Program-made: the position numbers and the translations under genes
Notes under the pieces: model-generated
Seen by the model: only the letters and a program-made list of their open reading frames with translations
Told to the model about the DNA's origin: nothing
The model's database searches: none
Shown: in pieces, positions 18,508 through 26,458 of the stretch
How positions within the stretch are numbered: the stretch's first letter is position 1
Layout of the letters: every line of letters begins with the position of its first letter
Assembly: GCA_002868905.1 (NCBI GenBank)
Contig: PKUA01000048.1
Span: 48,795 to 82,949, forward strand
DNA length: 34,155 bases
Reading direction: 5' to 3'
DNA from: Desulfuromonas sp.
Lineage (GTDB): Bacteria > Desulfobacterota > Desulfuromonadia > Desulfuromonadales > Geothermobacteraceae

Positions 18508-20382
18508 ATGGGCCTGCACAGCTCCTGGGAGACTGTCGACCCTCAGCGCCGCCGCCGATTGACCATCGTTGCGCTGGTCGCTCTCACGGTTTTTGTCCTG
18601 CTGCTAATGCGGCTCTGGTATTTGCAAGTAATCCGTTACGAATCTTATCGCACTCTCTCCGAAAAGAATCGTATTCGCTACCTTTCCATCATTGCCCCCC
18701 GGGGAGGGATTTTCGACCGGGACGGACGTCTGCTGGTCGACAATCGTCCCTCGTTTACCATCGCCGCACTTCGCAAGGAATTGACCGAACCCGACCTGGT
18801 GCTGGATCGGCTTGCCAAGCTCAGCGAGGTCGACAGTCAACTGCTGCAATCGCGGTGGAAGGCTGGTCGCAGCTATCCGCCGTACCGTCCGATACCGTTG
18901 CTCGATGATGTCCAACGTGATGTGCTGGATAAGGTCCAGGAGCAGGGACTTGAGCTCCCAGGTATTATCACCGTGACCAAGCCGATGCGCTATTACCCGC
19001 ATGGCGAGATGGCAGCACACCTGTTTGGTTATATCGGCGAGGTGAACGAAGCCGAGCTGAGCGCTGAAGAGGATATCGATGATTACCGTCCCGGCGATTT
19101 GATCGGGAAAAGCGGTCTGGAAAAATTATTCGAAACGAATCTGCGAGGAGTCGATGGGCAGAAATTGCTCGAAGTTGATGTGAGGGGTAAAGAACTGCGT
19201 ATTCTGCAGACGCGGGAACCGCTGACCGGCGGTAAAATTGAATTGACTATTGACAGTTCACTGCAGCAGACGGCCGAAGAGGCATTCGGTGAACAGGCCG
19301 GAGCCGCTGTGGTCATCGATGTGCGCACCGGGGAATTGCTCGCAATGGTCAATCGTCCGGCTTTCGATCCGGCCCAATTTGCACGTGGGATCAGCGGTGA
19401 TGAATGGATGGATCTTCTTAATAACCCGCGGCATCCTCTGCAGATCAAGGCTATAGCTGGCCAGTATCCACCGGGATCGACCTTTAAAATTGTCACGGCG
19501 TTGGCCGCTCTGAAGGCCGGTGTCGCAAATACTCACACTTCGGTCGATTGTACCGGCTCAATTGAGGTTGGCGGGAGGGAGTTCCGTTGCTGGAAAAAAA
19601 AAGGGCACGGACATACCGACCTGAAGAAGGCGTTGCGCGAATCGTGCGATGTCTGGTTTTACCAGGTCGCGCTTGAGGTCGGGATTGACCAGATCGCAAA
19701 AATGGCCAGATCACTCGGGCTGGGTGCGCGCCTCAATGTTCTGCTCGACGGAGAAAAATCGGGGCTGATCCCGGACATGGAGTGGAAGAAACGGCGCTAC
19801 AACGAACGTTGGTACAATGGTGAGACTGTCATCGCATCAATCGGGCAGGGGTTTGTTCTTGCGACACCGTTGCAGTTGGCGGTCATGACTGCCGCCGTTG
19901 CCAATGGGGGCGACGTCTGGGTACCGAGACTGATCCAACGCGTAGAAGACCGCGAAGGGGAGGTTGTGCAAGAGATGACCCCTGAATTGCTCAACCATGC
20001 CGAGCTTTCACCGGAGGATCTTTCCGCGGTCAGAAATGCGCTCGTGGCTGTTGTCAACGAAAACCACGGTACCGGCTGGGCAACCAGGCTGAAAGAGGTG
20101 ACCGTGGCCGGTAAGACAGGAACGTCACAGGTGATTCGACGAAAAAGCGATGAGGAGGAAGAACAGGACCCCGGAGATGAAACCCCTTACCGTTTTCGCG
20201 ATCACGCTCTTTTTGTTTCTTACGCGCCCGCCGATAACCCGGAGATTGCCATTTCCGTTGTGGTCGAGCATGGGCGGCATGGTTCGAGCGCGGCCGCGCC
20301 AATTGCCCGCGCCATTTACGAAAACTATTTCGGCCTGGAAAAGGAACAGCCTGAGACTCCTGCCGAAGCGATTGGAGACTGA
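18508..20382 (+). CDS. mrdA: penicillin-binding protein 2 (elongasome transpeptidase)
   Basis: PBP2 crosslinks new peptidoglycan during cell elongation together with RodA. The 624-residue protein has one N-terminal membrane segment (about residues 20-40), a pedestal domain with RGGIFDRDGRLL, and a transpeptidase domain. Catalytic motifs are Ser324-x-x-Lys327 (PGSTFKIV), Ser379-Cys-Asp381 in the place of SxN (E. coli PBP2 also has Asp there) and Lys536-Thr-Gly. After KTG there is an acidic stretch (DEEEEQDPGDE) longer than the corresponding E. coli loop. ATG 18508 is chosen over the frame open from 18433, which overlaps mreD. Confidence 0.96.
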   Translation: MGLHSSWETVDPQRRRRLTIVALVALTVFVLLLMRLWYLQVIRYESYRTLSEKNRIRYLSIIAPRGGIFDRDGRLLVDNRPSFTIAALRKELTEPDLVLDRLAKLSEVDSQLLQSRWKAGRSYPPYRPIPLLDDVQRDVLDKVQEQGLELPGIITVTKPMRYYPHGEMAAHLFGYIGEVNEAELSAEEDIDDYRPGDLIGKSGLEKLFETNLRGVDGQKLLEVDVRGKELRILQTREPLTGGKIELTIDSSLQQTAEEAFGEQAGAAVVIDVRTGELLAMVNRPAFDPAQFARGISGDEWMDLLNNPRHPLQIKAIAGQYPPGSTFKIVTALAALKAGVANTHTSVDCTGSIEVGGREFRCWKKKGHGHTDLKKALRESCDVWFYQVALEVGIDQIAKMARSLGLGARLNVLLDGEKSGLIPDMEWKKRRYNERWYNGETVIASIGQGFVLATPLQLAVMTAAVANGGDVWVPRLIQRVEDREGEVVQEMTPELLNHAELSPEDLSAVRNALVAVVNENHGTGWATRLKEVTVAGKTGTSQVIRRKSDEEEEQDPGDETPYRFRDHALFVSYAPADNPEIAISVVVEHGRHGSSAAAPIARAIYENYFGLEKEQPETPAEAIGD

Positions 20383-20392
20383 CCCCTGAACA

Positions 20393-21490
20393 ATGTTTGA
20401 TCGCCGATTGTTGACACATTTTGACTGGGTGTTGCTGGTCCTTGTGCTTGTGATTGCTGCCATTGGTATCGGCAACCTTTACAGTGCCACCTCTGCATGG
20501 CCGAGAACAGGCCTGACGATTTATTACAAGCAGGGAGTATGGGTTGGTTGCGGGCTATTGCTCGCTCTCGGAGTCTGTACTTTCGACTATCGCAAACTCG
20601 AATATCTCAGCCCTTTTCTTTACGCAGGCTGTCTCTTGCTGCTCGGAGCGGTTATCCTGTTCGGCAAGACAATCATGGGTGCCCAGCGCTGGATCGACCT
20701 CGGCTTTTTCAACTTGCAGCCGAGCGAAGTGATGAAAATCGTCATCATCCTGACGATGGCGACCTATTTCGCCAACCATGAAGAACCGCTCGGCTACGGC
20801 TTGAAAGCTCTTTTTCGGCCACTGGCGATGTTGATTCTGCCGGTTTTTCTTATCGCAAAACAACCCGATCTGGGTACAGCGTTGCTATTGCTTGCGATCG
20901 GAGGGACCATGGCCCTGTATGCAGGAATCCGCAGGCGCACCCTGATCTTGTTCGGTGGACTCGGCTTTGCCGCCTGTTGGGGAGGGTGGCACTTTCTGCA
21001 CGGGTACCAGCGGCAGAGGATTCTGACCTTTCTCAATCCGGAGAGTGATCCGCTCGGTGCCGGTTATCACATCATTCAGTCCAAGATCGCCGTTGGCAGC
21101 GGCGGATTCCTGGGGAAGGGGTATCTTGAAGGGACGCAATCGCAACTTGCTTTCCTGCCGGAAAGACATACGGATTTTGCTTTTAGTGTTTTTTCTGAAG
21201 AGTGGGGGTTTGCGGGTTGCCTGATCCTGCTGGGTCTTTATCTGTTGCTGATGCTCTGGGGGTTAAGAATTGCCGATAGGGCCGGGGACCGGTTCGGAAC
21301 TTTCGTCGCTCTCGGTGTGGTGGCTTTGATGTTCTGGCATGCGACGGTCAACCTCGGCATGGTCGTCGGCCTGTTGCCGGTCGTCGGTGTACCGCTGCCG
21401 CTTTTTTCCTACGGAGGGACCAGCATGGTCACCACTATGATCGGTGTCGGTCTGCTGTTCAATGTCAGCATGAGAAGGTTTGTGTTCTAG
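20393..21490 (+). CDS. rodA: peptidoglycan glycosyltransferase RodA
   Basis: RodA is the SEDS-family enzyme that polymerises lipid II into glycan strands in partnership with PBP2. The 365-residue protein is polytopic, with about ten membrane helices. It carries QPDLGTALLL and the conserved extracellular loop ERHTDFAFSVFSEEWG, where Asp261 aligns with the catalytic Asp of RodA proteins. The SYGGTSM motif lies near the C terminus. It starts 11 bases after mrdA, completing the elongasome set in one transcript. FtsW would be the alternative SEDS member, but the context decides for RodA. Confidence 0.96.
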   Translation: MFDRRLLTHFDWVLLVLVLVIAAIGIGNLYSATSAWPRTGLTIYYKQGVWVGCGLLLALGVCTFDYRKLEYLSPFLYAGCLLLLGAVILFGKTIMGAQRWIDLGFFNLQPSEVMKIVIILTMATYFANHEEPLGYGLKALFRPLAMLILPVFLIAKQPDLGTALLLLAIGGTMALYAGIRRRTLILFGGLGFAACWGGWHFLHGYQRQRILTFLNPESDPLGAGYHIIQSKIAVGSGGFLGKGYLEGTQSQLAFLPERHTDFAFSVFSEEWGFAGCLILLGLYLLLMLWGLRIADRAGDRFGTFVALGVVALMFWHATVNLGMVVGLLPVVGVPLPLFSYGGTSMVTTMIGVGLLFNVSMRRFVF

Positions 21491-21503
21491 GAGCCAGCCG
21501 ACT

Positions 21504-21512
21504 TGGTATACT
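21504..21512 (+). promoter_or_regulatory. extended -10 promoter before amrS
   Basis: TGG followed by TATACT forms an extended -10 element (TGnTATACT) in the short rodA-amrS gap. The -35 region (TTCTAG at 21485-21490) is weak, as is common with extended -10 promoters. It would let amrS be transcribed apart from the mre cluster. Confidence 0.45.
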
Positions 21513-21547
21513 TGTGTCGGTAACCCCAACCAAAGCCGGGAGACCAA

Positions 21548-22588
21548 ATGAGCGAAGCGCATGAAGCGATGTTCTGGAAACCGTTGGCCGACAACAGGGT
21601 TGAATGTGACCTTTGCCGGTTCCACTGCAGGATCGCTTCAGGGCAACGTGGGGTCTGCGGCGTTCGTGAGAACCGGGAGGGACAACTCGTCACCCTGGTC
21701 TACGGACTTTGTGTCGCCGACGGTGCCGATCCGATCGAGAAAAAACCCCTCTACCATGTCCTGCCCGGTTCCCGCAGTTATTCCATCGCCACGGTCGGAT
21801 GCAATTTCCGTTGTCTGCACTGCCAAAATCATCAGATCGCTCAATGGCCCAAGCAGGGGAGGGAACCGATCGGCTCCTATCTATCCCCGGAGGACGTGAT
21901 CCAACGCGCGCTGGCGAGCGACAGTCGGAGCATTGCATATACCTACACCGAGCCAACAATTTTTTTCGAATACGCCTACGATACGGCCCGTCTGGCGAAA
22001 GAGGCCGGACTGCTCAATCTTTTCGTAACAAATGGATACACGACAACCCAGGCCCTGACAGCCATTGCCCCCTATCTTGATGCCGCCAATGTTGACCTGA
22101 AAGGGTTTAACAGCAAGTTTTACCGTGAAGTGACGGGGGCTGAGCTATCCGAAGTCCTGGAGACCCTGCGCGATTATCGGCGACTCGGGATCTGGATCGA
22201 GGTGACCACCCTGTTAATCCCGGGACACAACGACGACGAAGGGGAACTGCGCGAGTTGGCGGCTTTTATCGCCTCCGATCTTGGTCCGCAAACTCCCTGG
22301 CATGTTACCGGTTTCTATCCGACCTACCGCATGCAGGACGTCTCGCCGACTCCGTTGCGCACCCTGCAGAGGGCGAGGCAGATCGGCTTGGAAGCCGGTC
22401 TGCACTATGTCTATACCGGGAATCGTCCCGACGACGAAGGGATGCAAACCTACTGCAGCGGGTGTGGTATGCCGGTCATTCGGCGGCAGGGATTCGAATT
22501 GTTGGGGCATTCCCTTTCCAATGGGGTGTGTCGGGAGTGTGGTGTGGCGGTCGCCGGGCTCGGCGTGGACCAGATCGGCCCTGCTTGA
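21548..22588 (+). CDS. amrS: AmmeMemoRadiSam-system radical SAM enzyme AmrS
   Basis: The 346-residue protein belongs to the AmrS group of pyruvate formate-lyase-activating-like radical SAM enzymes. The 4Fe-4S cluster motif is Cys85, Cys89 and Cys92 in CNFRCLHC. An N-terminal Cys set (20, 23, 27, 37 in CDLCRFHCRI and GVCGVREN) and a C-terminal CSGCG / CRECG pair give extra metal sites typical of this group. The substrate of this family is not firmly established to my knowledge. The partner proteins AmrA and AmrB are not in the window. ATG 21548 has CGGGAGA upstream. Confidence 0.9.
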   Translation: MSEAHEAMFWKPLADNRVECDLCRFHCRIASGQRGVCGVRENREGQLVTLVYGLCVADGADPIEKKPLYHVLPGSRSYSIATVGCNFRCLHCQNHQIAQWPKQGREPIGSYLSPEDVIQRALASDSRSIAYTYTEPTIFFEYAYDTARLAKEAGLLNLFVTNGYTTTQALTAIAPYLDAANVDLKGFNSKFYREVTGAELSEVLETLRDYRRLGIWIEVTTLLIPGHNDDEGELRELAAFIASDLGPQTPWHVTGFYPTYRMQDVSPTPLRTLQRARQIGLEAGLHYVYTGNRPDDEGMQTYCSGCGMPVIRRQGFELLGHSLSNGVCRECGVAVAGLGVDQIGPA

Positions 22589-22603
22589 AAAGAATCCCCC
22601 CCC

Positions 22604-22630
22604 GTTGATAAGATCAACCCGTTATCTTTT
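22604..22630 (+). terminator. weak terminator-like structure after amrS
   Basis: GTTGAT and ATCAAC form a 6-bp stem (22604-22618); alternatively GATAA pairs with TTATC directly before TTTT (22627-22630). Either is too weak for confidence, but it lies 16-40 bases after the amrS stop, where a terminator is expected. Confidence 0.3.
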
Positions 22631-22656
22631 GCCAGGATGCTGGACAAGACTTCTCT

Positions 22657-22685
22657 TTGACCTGCCTGAATAATTGATTTACATT
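22657..22685 (+). promoter_or_regulatory. sigma-70 type promoter of the small lipoprotein gene
   Basis: TTGACC (22657-22662, 5 of 6 matches) and TACATT (22680-22685, 4 of 6) are separated by exactly 17 bases. The gene start is about 50 bases downstream with a GGAGG ribosome site. Confidence 0.6.
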
Positions 22686-22735
22686 AGCCTTTCCTGTTTT
22701 TGTCATAAATTTGCCCGTTCAGATTGGAGGCACAT

Positions 22736-23143
22736 GTGAACATGAAATTTGCTTTCGGTGGATTGTTGGCTGCCGGCGTCCTGCTGTCTGGTTGTGCAGG
22801 CATAACCGGCAAGGATATCGGCCAAAATGACGTACAGATTTGCAAGGCCGGCATCTCGACTGTCATGAAACGCAAACCGGCCCATTTGGCTGTGAAAGAC
22901 CAAGATAAACAAGCTGTTTACCTTGCCATTGTTGAGAACGGAGTTGAACAGAAGTGGGGGTACAAATGCCGAGTCGAAGGGGACAGGGTTGTCTGGGGCG
23001 CCGAGAACGGGCGGTGGATGACCGACCGAAAGGATGCCACTGTAACTTATAAGGTCGAGGGGGATACTTTGACTGTCATGCAGATGTTTTACCAGGGAGG
23101 GCGACGGGTGAAAACTTTTTCTCTGGAAGGCTTGGGGAAGTGA
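22736..23143 (+). CDS. small lipoprotein of unknown function
   Basis: The 135-residue product has a clear lipoprotein signal: a short basic start, a hydrophobic stretch and LLSGC with Cys20 as the lipidated residue. The mature 116 residues contain a conserved-looking Cys pair (ICKAG and YKCRVEG), which could form a disulfide, and a beta-rich C-terminal half (GDRVVWGAENGRWMTD, VTYKVEGDTLTVMQ). No enzyme motif is visible. GTG 22736 is preferred because GGAGG ends 5 bases before it; ATG 22742 would shorten it by two residues. It has its own promoter and stands alone between amrS and the AT-rich acyltransferase. I do not recognise the family. Confidence 0.75.
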   Translation: MNMKFAFGGLLAAGVLLSGCAGITGKDIGQNDVQICKAGISTVMKRKPAHLAVKDQDKQAVYLAIVENGVEQKWGYKCRVEGDRVVWGAENGRWMTDRKDATVTYKVEGDTLTVMQMFYQGGRRVKTFSLEGLGK

Positions 23144-23351
23144 GGAGAGATGTTTCCGTAAAGCAGCATTGATTATTTTTTAGTTGCAAAAGTAAGTTTG
23201 AGGGAAAACCAGGAAATCTTTCACGGTAAATTGATGAGTTCAGATGGCCTAGACGTTCAAGCATACAATTAATATCTTGGCGATCAATAAATTCAAGACA
23301 CCATATTTTATCATGGAACTGTAAGAAGTAAAAAGTAGGATTCTTATATTG

Positions 23352-25433
23352 CTAGCGATATAGTATCGTGGGATCAAATCTTTTAGAAAACCTGAGCTCT
23401 CCTGAGCTTGAAAAATGATCTCCGTCCGACCAGTATTTGTCTTCACAAGTCATAAAGTCTTCTGGAAAACTAAAGTTAAATAATTTGTTTTGTGAGATAA
23501 AATCAAAATTTTTCTCTTTTACGCTGTTTAAAATGTAGTTGTCCAGTCTTTCAAAAACCTTTTTTTGATCTTTTCTTAGGTGGAAAGGGTAAGAACATTT
23601 GTGTTTCAAAATGGTACTTTCAAGAATGTGTGGCTCTAATCTTGGGCCAAACCATATAACGTTCGTGTAATTACTTAAATCGTTAAGATATTCAACGACT
23701 GAATTTACGTGGTCAACATCCGTTTTTATGCCTTGAACATTGTCCAGGTAAGGAATTTCTGTAAACATTTTACGTGATCCTTTTTGACCACTATTCTTCA
23801 TTAATAAAAATAGCCCTGCCTGCTCATAAATGACAGAGGAGAAAATGGATTTGTTTTCAGCAATGAAATCCCTAAACCTTTCGTAGTGACATTTAGGGTT
23901 AGGGGTGTGCGGACGACAGTGGCCTTGGGCCACTCCTACAATAAAGGGCGCATCAACCCTGTGTATTACAATGCTGTAAAGGTCGATGGCGTGACTGTCA
24001 CCAATGACTGCAAGACCCGGCCCGAAATTTTCATAGCATGTTTTTATTCTTTTTTCGATATTTGGGTCGAGATTCGTTATGTTAAAGCGACAAATTCCAT
24101 TATCCTGTCCTCCGTTTATGTCAATTCCGTATCGAGTCGACTTGATCAGGTTGTAGGTTTTAACAAGTTCGTTATCTTCATTTTTTAACCAATATTTTTC
24201 AAAACCATCAGTAAAATGACCCGCCAGACCTAGTGAGGCAAAGAATATTGAAAACGTAAAGGATAAATAGAATATTCGTTTTCTTGAAAATAGATTTTTG
24301 TTTCTGAAAGGGTTTTCAATAAATTTCCAACTTAAATAACCGCAAAGAATTGATACGATTGAGAGCAATAATAATAAATTTGTTCCAGTTTCCGGGAAAA
24401 AACGATGCCTTGCAAAGGCAAAAACAGACTGATGCCACAAGTAGGTGCTGTAACTGATTAGACCCATGCCCACTAGTGGTTTGAGGCCAAGGAGTCGACC
24501 GACAATTGTTTCGGATGTCGAGAACAGTATTATAAGGCCGGTTCCGACGGTCGGGATCAGTGCATACAGGCTCGGGAAAGGTGTGTTTTCATCAAACGTT
24601 ATAATTGAATATGTAATCAGCAACAACCCGATTATCCCAAACAGTTCACTTATGGTTTTCCGCGTTTTGATCAGTTCGGCATGGTCCTGCATGTAGAGAA
24701 AGTAAAAAGCGATAAGAGCGCCAATTACGAGTTCCCAACCACGTGTTGGCAGCAGGAAAAAGGTTGCATAAGGCTCTTCGTACGCGCCCCAATGAGCCAT
24801 GGCTAGGCTGACAGCACCAATAAGCAGTAAAGAATACAAAGTCCAACGTTTGCGGAATCCCCCAAGCATCATTAAAAACAGGGGGAACAAAAGGTAATAT
24901 TGCTCTTCAACCGCCAAGCTCCATGTGTGGATGAGCGGTTTCAATTCTGACGTGACACCAAAATATCCGCTCTCACGCCAAAACAGAAAATTTGAAGAGA
25001 ATACCGATACGGCCGCGAGGCTCTCGCTGAAGTCTTTGATGTGGGTTGGAAGCAACCAGATCCAGGCAAAGGGGAGGCAGCACAACATGACAAAGAAGAG
25101 CGCCGGCAAAATACGTCGTGCTCTTCTTTCATAAAATTCCAGTATAGAGAACTTCTGGTTGTTCATGTCGGTGAGAATTATGGTGGTAATCAGGTAGCCG
25201 CTGATTACGAAAAATACATCCACGCCGATGAATCCACCCTTGAATTGTTCAAATCCAGCATGGAAAAAAATAACAGGCAGAACAGCAACTGCACGAAGCC
25301 CATCAATTTCTCTGCGATACTTCAATGGTTTCTCCCAATCAATTCGGTAGGGGGTAAGGCGTTTTGGGGACATCTTCATTGCACAAAGCAGTGGGTTCCA
25401 TCCCAAGCCGAACCCCATGGAGGAAATTAGCAT
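23352..25433 (-). CDS. O-acyltransferase with C-terminal SGNH domain (OafA/OatA-like)
   Basis: This membrane enzyme probably acetylates or otherwise acylates a cell-surface sugar such as O-antigen, exopolysaccharide or peptidoglycan. The 693-residue protein has an acyltransferase-3 domain (about residues 38-395, ten or so membrane helices) with the RxxxxxxxxxxH element ending at His58 in LRAVAVLPVIFFHAG and SWSLAVEEQYY-type segments. The C-terminal SGNH esterase-like domain has nucleophile Ser480 in VIGDSHA and the Asp670-x-x-His673 pair in DGDHF. The gene is much richer in A+T than its neighbours and stands alone, suggesting acquisition. The start is uncertain: no good ribosome site precedes ATG 25433, 25418, 25379 or 25373. 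The acceptor sugar is unknown. Confidence 0.88.
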   Translation of the reverse strand: MLISSMGFGLGWNPLLCAMKMSPKRLTPYRIDWEKPLKYRREIDGLRAVAVLPVIFFHAGFEQFKGGFIGVDVFFVISGYLITTIILTDMNNQKFSILEFYERRARRILPALFFVMLCCLPFAWIWLLPTHIKDFSESLAAVSVFSSNFLFWRESGYFGVTSELKPLIHTWSLAVEEQYYLLFPLFLMMLGGFRKRWTLYSLLLIGAVSLAMAHWGAYEEPYATFFLLPTRGWELVIGALIAFYFLYMQDHAELIKTRKTISELFGIIGLLLITYSIITFDENTPFPSLYALIPTVGTGLIILFSTSETIVGRLLGLKPLVGMGLISYSTYLWHQSVFAFARHRFFPETGTNLLLLLSIVSILCGYLSWKFIENPFRNKNLFSRKRIFYLSFTFSIFFASLGLAGHFTDGFEKYWLKNEDNELVKTYNLIKSTRYGIDINGGQDNGICRFNITNLDPNIEKRIKTCYENFGPGLAVIGDSHAIDLYSIVIHRVDAPFIVGVAQGHCRPHTPNPKCHYERFRDFIAENKSIFSSVIYEQAGLFLLMKNSGQKGSRKMFTEIPYLDNVQGIKTDVDHVNSVVEYLNDLSNYTNVIWFGPRLEPHILESTILKHKCSYPFHLRKDQKKVFERLDNYILNSVKEKNFDFISQNKLFNFSFPEDFMTCEDKYWSDGDHFSSSGELRFSKRFDPTILYR

Positions 25434-25499
25434 CCATCAAATTGAGACTCAAGGGAGTTATGTAAGGGGGATGTTTCAGATAAATATTTTAACAGCGCT

Positions 25500-25524
25500 T
25501 TTGAATTGCCGAATTCAATTCAAA
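25500..25524. repeat. 9-bp inverted repeat upstream of the acyltransferase
   Basis: TTTGAATTG and CAATTCAAA are perfect inverted arms around a 7-base spacer. The dyad covers the -35 position for the - strand TAAAAT -10, so it could be a regulator binding site. Related ATTCAATT words follow at 25530-25570. Confidence 0.5.
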
Positions 25525-25616
25525 GAATATTCAATTTGGAGGGTGTTGGGAAAGCATTGAAAATTGAATGAGGGTTTGGCTTGAAGGGTATAAAATACGA
25601 GAGTCCCAAACACATA

Positions 25617-25636
25617 GGGGTCAGGTCTCAACAATC
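25617..25636 (+). repeat. sequence resembling a REP-associated transposase boundary (remnant)
   Basis: GGGGTCAGGTCTCAACAATC resembles the word commonly seen at the ends of REP-associated tyrosine transposase (IS200-like) genes in proteobacteria. No transposase gene is present here, so at most this is a remnant. The resemblance is from memory and is not verified by a search. Confidence 0.35.
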
Positions 25637-25835
25637 AACGAAATGAGTCGAATGATTCACTGATTTCATTGGGGGGGAGATGGCGCGAAGTGTGGATGTC
25701 AATGAACGGTAATCGACGCTTATGGACTAACGAAGGGGGGTCTTTCGTTGGCATTTTGTAAGTTGTGAGGTGCTTAAGGGCAGTATTGTAGAGGGTTTAT
25801 GGAATTTTTTGTACGCTACTGGACGGTATTAGACA

Positions 25836-25865
25836 TAAAAAAAGCCCCCGAAAAATCGGAAGCTT
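25836..25865 (-). terminator. intrinsic terminator of tRNA-Leu
   Basis: On the - strand AAGCTTCCGA pairs with TCGGGGGCTT (two T-G wobbles) around a TTTT loop, followed by seven T residues. It lies 11 bases after the tRNA CCA end. Confidence 0.9.
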
Positions 25866-25875
25866 TCTTATCAAA

Positions 25876-25962
25876 TGGTGCCGAAGGCGAGACTCGAACT
25901 CGCACGTCCTTTCGAACACACGCCCCTCAAGCGTGCGTGTCTACCAATTCCACCACTTCGGC
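25876..25962 (-). tRNA. tRNA-Leu (anticodon GAG)
   Basis: The reverse complement is an 87-nt type II tRNA with a long variable arm and encoded CCA. The acceptor stem GCCGAAG / CTTCGGC pairs perfectly, the anticodon stem CACGC/GCGTG encloses TTGAGGG (anticodon GAG), and the T arm carries GAGTTCGAGTC. The discriminator base is A, as required for leucine. It reads CUC and CUU codons. It has its own promoter and terminator, so it need not depend on the glycolytic operon upstream. Confidence 0.97.
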
Positions 25963-25974
25963 TAACGGATTGTC

Positions 25975-26003
25975 TTTATACTGATTTCCCTCTCGGGTGT
26001 CAA
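25975..26003 (-). promoter_or_regulatory. promoter of tRNA-Leu
   Basis: On the - strand a perfect -35 TTGACA (25998-26003) and -10 TATAAA (25975-25980) are separated by 17 bases. The leader carries ATCCGTTA directly before the mature 5' end, the same word as before tRNA-Ala. Confidence 0.88.
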
Positions 26004-26030
26004 CTCTCTTTGGAACAAATTTTAACCGAT

Positions 26031-26345
26031 TTATTTGTCCGTGGCCGGGGCGGTCGGTGCTACGGGTGCTGCGGCAGGCGCAACGCTGTCCGGCATCACG
26101 CTGTCGCCGCCGGGAATGCCGTGGAAATAGGCGAGAATCAGGCTGGTCAGCATGAAGATGACCGCTGCGCCGGTGGTCAGTTTCTGGACCAGGGTACGGC
26201 CGCCGGTGGCACCGAATACGGTCTGGCTTCCGCCGGCACCAAATGATGCACCCATTTCGGCTCCCTTGGAACCTCCCTGCAATAGAACGATACCGATCAG
26301 GGCGAGGCAGACGATGACGTGGATGATGATCAAAAAAGTAACCAT
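26031..26345 (-). CDS. secG: preprotein translocase subunit SecG
   Basis: SecG is the small third subunit of the SecYEG protein-conducting channel. The 104-residue protein has two membrane helices (about residues 3-20 and 58-78) joined by a glycine-rich loop with the family's LLQGGSKGAEMGASFGAGGSQTVFG pattern split across residues 21-46. The C-terminal tail after residue 80 is rich in Ala and Pro (APAAAPVAPTAP), common in this group. It follows tpiA on the same strand with a 113-base gap, the widespread tpiA-secG order. AGGAG lies 11 bases before ATG 26345, slightly far. Confidence 0.95.
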   Translation of the reverse strand: MVTFLIIIHVIVCLALIGIVLLQGGSKGAEMGASFGAGGSQTVFGATGGRTLVQKLTTGAAVIFMLTSLILAYFHGIPGGDSVMPDSVAPAAAPVAPTAPATDK

Positions 26346-26458
26346 GATACGAACGACTCCTAAAACTTAATTTTGTATTTTCGCTCCGAACGAGGCTGGG
26401 TGCCCGATTCCGGAACGCCGAACCCTATCATAAAAGCAGGGAACGGCAAAGAGGAAAA

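Larger units (their letters stand above)
25434..25875. other. AT-rich noncoding stretch between the acyltransferase and tRNA-Leu
   Basis: About 440 bases hold no convincing gene. From left to right I see: a possible -10 for the acyltransferase on the - strand (TAAAAT, 25486-25491), a 9-bp dyad (25500-25524), repeated ATTGAA/TTCAAT words up to 25570, a + strand TATAAA (25589-25594) with no gene to serve, a REP-transposase-like word (25617-25636), an AACGAA/TTCGTT hairpin (25729-25749) and the tRNA-Leu terminator at the right edge. It looks like accumulated mobile-element debris. Confidence 0.55.

Noticed and set aside
25434-25875. Integrated element with attachment site at tRNA-Leu
   Set aside because: No integrase gene and no second copy of the tRNA 3' end were seen within the window, so an att-site claim is not supported.
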